From Ferrovibrio terrae (GTDB taxonomy: Bacteria > Pseudomonadota > Alphaproteobacteria > Ferrovibrionales > Ferrovibrionaceae), in assembly GCF_007197755.1 (NCBI RefSeq), contig NZ_CP041636.1:1524001-1588000 (forward strand): a stretch of 64,000 nucleotides of DNA, read 5' to 3'. The translations under genes and the position numbers were made by a program. Below, piece after piece: positions 61,671-64,000 of this stretch. The number at the start of each line of letters is the position of its first letter. Positions within the stretch are counted from its first letter, which is position 1. The notes under the pieces are model-generated. The model made no database searches. It was given only the letters and a program-made list of their open reading frames with translations, and was not told where the DNA came from.

Positions 61671-62054
61671 CTATGCCATCGCTATGGCTTCGATTTCCAG
61701 CAGCCAGTCGCTGACCAGCGTCTGGGTCACAATTCCGCTGGAGGCGCATTTGCGGTCGCCGAGGATTTCGTTGCGGATCTTGCGGTTCGGTATCAACTGG
61801 CTGTGATCGGTCAGGAAACTGGTGGTCTTGACCAGGTTGTCGAAACTCATGCCGGCCTCTGCCAGCACCGCCTCGATGTTGCGCCAGCAGTTGCGCGCCT
61901 GGCTCTCGAAATCCGGCGGCAGGCTGCCGTCGGGCGCAACGCCGATCTGCCCGCTGATGAACAGGATGCGCTGGCCTTCGGTGACCAGGCAGCCATGGGC
62001 ATACTGGCCGACCGGAGCGGCGATGGATTTCGGATCGAGCAACTCGCGTTTCAA
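61671..62054 (-). CDS. RidA-family protein inside the cobalamin operon
   Basis: This 127-residue YjgF/YER057c fold has the start ISGQIGVAPDGSLPPDFESQA (key ISGQIGVAPDG) and NLVKTTSFLTDHSQL near 75. The family Arg that binds the carboxylate of enamine intermediates, normally in the R-x-x-V/L segment near 105, is not clearly present: the region reads CASSGIVTQTLVSD. It sits between cbiX (eight bases) and cobO (ATGA overlap), so it is part of the operon. A role in clearing reactive imines or in corrin synthesis is not established. Confidence 0.9.
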   Translation of the reverse strand: MKRELLDPKSIAAPVGQYAHGCLVTEGQRILFISGQIGVAPDGSLPPDFESQARNCWRNIEAVLAEAGMSFDNLVKTTSFLTDHSQLIPNRKIRNEILGDRKCASSGIVTQTLVSDWLLEIEAIAMA

Positions 62055-62677
62055 AACTCGATTCCTTTCTGGGCTTTCACGCCGGCCTGGAAGGGATGCT
62101 TCACTTCCGTCATCTCGGTCACCAGGTCGGCGGCCTCGATCAGTTCCGGCTTGGCGTTACGTCCGGTCACCACGATATGCAGGTTCGGCGGACGGTTTTT
62201 CAGCACCTCTACCACCTCGCCCAAATCGAGATAGTCGTAGCGCAGCACGATGTTCAGTTCATCGAGGACCAGCAGGTCGAAGTCCGGCGGGTCTTTTCTG
62301 GCGGCCTCGATCATGCGTTTGGCTTCGGTCCAGGCAGCAGTGGCGGCGGCGATGTCGCGCGCGCGATCCTGCGTATTCCAGGTGAAGCCTTCGCCCATCG
62401 CCTTGATCTCGACCTGGTCGGGAAACATCTCCAGCACCGGGCGTTCGCCGGTCTGCCACGCGCCTTTCACGAACTGCACGATGCCGATGCGGAAACCATT
62501 ACCGATGGCGCGCATCGCCAGGCCGAAGGCAGCCGTCGATTTGCCCTTGCCCTTGCCGGTATGCACCATGAGAAGGCCCTTCTCGATGGTCTTGCCGGCC
62601 ATGATCTTCGCCTTGGCTTCCTGGCGCTTCCTGGCCTTTTCATTGGCGCGCGTGTTTTCGTCTTCAGCTTCGCTCAT
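62051..62677 (-). CDS. cobO: Cob(I)yrinic acid a,c-diamide adenosyltransferase
   Basis: The ATG at 62677 overlaps the cobN stop (ATGA) and gives 208 residues. A charged N-terminal helix (residues 1-30) precedes the P-loop LLMVHTGKGKGKSTAAFGL near 35, then VQFVKGAWQTGER near 67, and LLVLDELNIVLRYDYLDL near 130 with the Walker B acidic residues. This is the CobO/BtuR type. It adds the adenosyl group to reduced cobalt. Confidence 0.95.
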   Translation of the reverse strand: MSEAEDENTRANEKARKRQEAKAKIMAGKTIEKGLLMVHTGKGKGKSTAAFGLAMRAIGNGFRIGIVQFVKGAWQTGERPVLEMFPDQVEIKAMGEGFTWNTQDRARDIAAATAAWTEAKRMIEAARKDPPDFDLLVLDELNIVLRYDYLDLGEVVEVLKNRPPNLHIVVTGRNAKPELIEAADLVTEMTEVKHPFQAGVKAQKGIEF

Positions 62678-64000
62678 GCTGCCAGCATCCTGTCCAGAGT
62701 GTCCGCTGTTGAATTCGCCCTGGGCCGCCATAACCCGCGGCGGATGGCCTCGCGGAAGCGTGCGGCGATCTCGCGTGCGCCGGCCGGGTTGTTGGTTTCG
62801 AGAAATGCGCGCGTGTCCGCATCGGCCAGATAGGCATCATACAGCGCGTCGAACTGGTGATCGCGCACCAGGCCTGTCGTGGCGGCAAACGCAAAGAGAT
62901 AATCCACCGTGGCGGCGATCTCGAAGGCGCCCTTGTAGCCATGACGCTTCACGCCGGCGATCCATTTCGGATTGGCGGCACGGCCGCGCACGACGCGGGC
63001 GATCTCTTCTTCCAGCCGGAGGATGCGCGGCGCCTCGGGGCGCGAATGGTCGTTGTGATACGCGGCCGGCGCGGCGCCTGAGGCATACTGAACAGCCGCC
63101 ACCGCGCCACCCTCGAACTGGTAATAGTCATCCGAGTCGAGCAGGTCATGCTCGCGGTTATCCTGGTTCTGCACCACCGTATCGATGCCGCTCAGGCGCT
63201 GGGTGAACACTTCCGCATCGGCGATGCCTTCCGCGTTCCCGCCATAGGCATAGCCGCCCCAGGCGATATAGGCCCTGGCCAGATCGGCGGTATCAGTCCA
63301 GCCGCCTTCATCGATGATCGCCTGCAGGCCCGCGCCATAGGCACCGGGCTGCGCACCGAACACGCGGTAGCCGGCGCGGCGCATGGCCTCTTCCGCGGTC
63401 AGGCCGCGGCCGATCATCACGGCGGCCTCGTCCTTCACGCGCTCGGCCAGCGGATTGACTTCCGGCGGTTCGTCCAGCGCCTGCACGGCGCGGCTGGCGG
63501 CGTCGAACAGCGCCAGCTGCGCGGGGAAGGCATCGCGGAAAAAGCCGCTGATCTTCAGGGTCACGTCGATGCGCGGACGGTCCAGCAGATCCGGCGGCAC
63601 GATCTCGAAACCGGTGACGCGGCCAGAGGCCGGCTCCCAGGTCGGGCGCGCGCCGATGAGGGCCAGCGCCTGCGCGATATCGTCGCCGCCGGTGCGCATG
63701 TTGGCGGTGCCCCAGGCGTTGAGAAGGATCGCGCGCGGCCATTCGCCATGGTCCTGGCGATGGCGTTGCAGCAGTGCATCGGCCGACTGCCAGCCCAGTG
63801 TCCAGGCCGTCGGCGTCGGCAGGCTGCGCGCATCCAGCGAGTAGAAGTTGCGCCCGGTCGGCAGCACTTCCGGCCGGCCGCGCGTCGGTGCGCCGCTCGG
63901 GCCCGGCGGCACGAAACGGCTGTCCAGTCCGCGCAGCAGGTTTTCGATCTCGGCGCGGCCGCAGCCCAGCACCGCGCCGCGCAGGTTATAGTCGATGTCC
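62674..64000 (-). CDS. cobN: Cobaltochelatase subunit CobN, N-terminal part beyond the window
   Basis: The frame stays open to the window edge, so only about 440 C-terminal residues of a protein of roughly 1,100-1,400 are visible. The CobN/magnesium chelatase H pattern is clear: GRNFYSLDARSLPTPTAW near the start, PRAILLNAWGTANMRTGGDD, VTLKISGFFRDAFPAQLAL, RVFGAQPGAYGAGLQA and EDTDDYYQF-like DSDDYYQFEGG. With CobS and CobT it inserts cobalt late into hydrogenobyrinate diamide with ATP. CobS/T are not in the window. It overlaps cobO. Confidence 0.95.
   Translation of the reverse strand, partial: DIDYNLRGAVLGCGRAEIENLLRGLDSRFVPPGPSGAPTRGRPEVLPTGRNFYSLDARSLPTPTAWTLGWQSADALLQRHRQDHGEWPRAILLNAWGTANMRTGGDDIAQALALIGARPTWEPASGRVTGFEIVPPDLLDRPRIDVTLKISGFFRDAFPAQLALFDAASRAVQALDEPPEVNPLAERVKDEAAVMIGRGLTAEEAMRRAGYRVFGAQPGAYGAGLQAIIDEGGWTDTADLARAYIAWGGYAYGGNAEGIADAEVFTQRLSGIDTVVQNQDNREHDLLDSDDYYQFEGGAVAAVQYASGAAPAAYHNDHSRPEAPRILRLEEEIARVVRGRAANPKWIAGVKRHGYKGAFEIAATVDYLFAFAATTGLVRDHQFDALYDAYLADADTRAFLETNNPAGAREIAARFREAIRRGLWRPRANSTADTLDRMLAA

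Overview
The window is GC-rich DNA from an alphaproteobacterium, most likely Rhodospirillales-like. The clues are an Irr-type Fur regulator with a His-rich motif, a fabA-fabB-fabI cluster, an FNR with the four cluster cysteines, an aerobic-type CobN, a two-subunit formate dehydrogenase with a NuoE-NuoF fused beta subunit, and many alphaproteobacterial regulators and PAS/GAF/MCP signalling proteins. I see no rRNA, tRNA, CRISPR array, prophage or intact insertion sequence.

Layout. 1-7.0 kb: a catabolic block with a class III CoA-transferase (cut by the window edge), a crotonase, TRAP transporter membrane subunits, an MFS carrier, a Nudix hydrolase, an SDR and a dihydroxyacetophenone-dioxygenase-like cupin. 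It is interrupted by a GntR remnant. 7.0-14.3 kb: a signalling/transport island with a membrane-bound class III nucleotide cyclase, convergent to three translationally coupled genes: an ATP-grasp ligase, an MFS carrier fused to two extracytoplasmic sensor segments, and an orphan ABC-type binding protein. I cannot match these three together to a described system, and they are my main candidate for something new. 14.4-16.6 kb: a decayed Tm-1-like gene and a soluble chemoreceptor. 16.8-24.2 kb: LysR regulator, OFA-family carrier and NAD-dependent formate dehydrogenase, with tandem LysR-type sites upstream of the carrier. 24.2-30.1 kb: aldose epimerase, GntR regulator and a complete ABC importer on the minus strand, behind an AT-rich promoter with a palindrome over the -10.

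30.2-41.4 kb: flavoprotein, universal stress protein under a probable FNR box, FNR itself, dinB, a frameshifted deoxyribosyltransferase, a DapA-like aldolase, an orphan imuA, a LysR regulator, malate synthase G, a MaoC hydratase and a GST. 41.4-45 kb: fabI-fabB-fabA facing irr. 45-48 kb: rubrerythrin, a GlpC-like Fe-S protein and a DUF3501 protein, with an Irr-box-like palindrome next to the rubrerythrin promoter. 48-52.4 kb: small stress and signalling genes. 52.4-64 kb: a cobalamin cluster (cobB, cobA, cobK, cobM, cbiG-cobJ, cobI, cobL, cobH, cbiX, ridA-like, cobO, cobN), running off the right edge.

A repeated theme is gene decay. Remnants or frameshifted copies of a GntR regulator, a DUF1003 protein, a Tm-1 protein, a nucleoside deoxyribosyltransferase and a histidine kinase lie between intact operons, and imuA has lost its usual imuB-dnaE2 partners here. 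The formate dehydrogenase, malate synthase, FNR/Usp and Irr/rubrerythrin genes suggest an aerobic or microaerobic heterotroph that uses C1 and C2 compounds and handles changing oxygen and iron.
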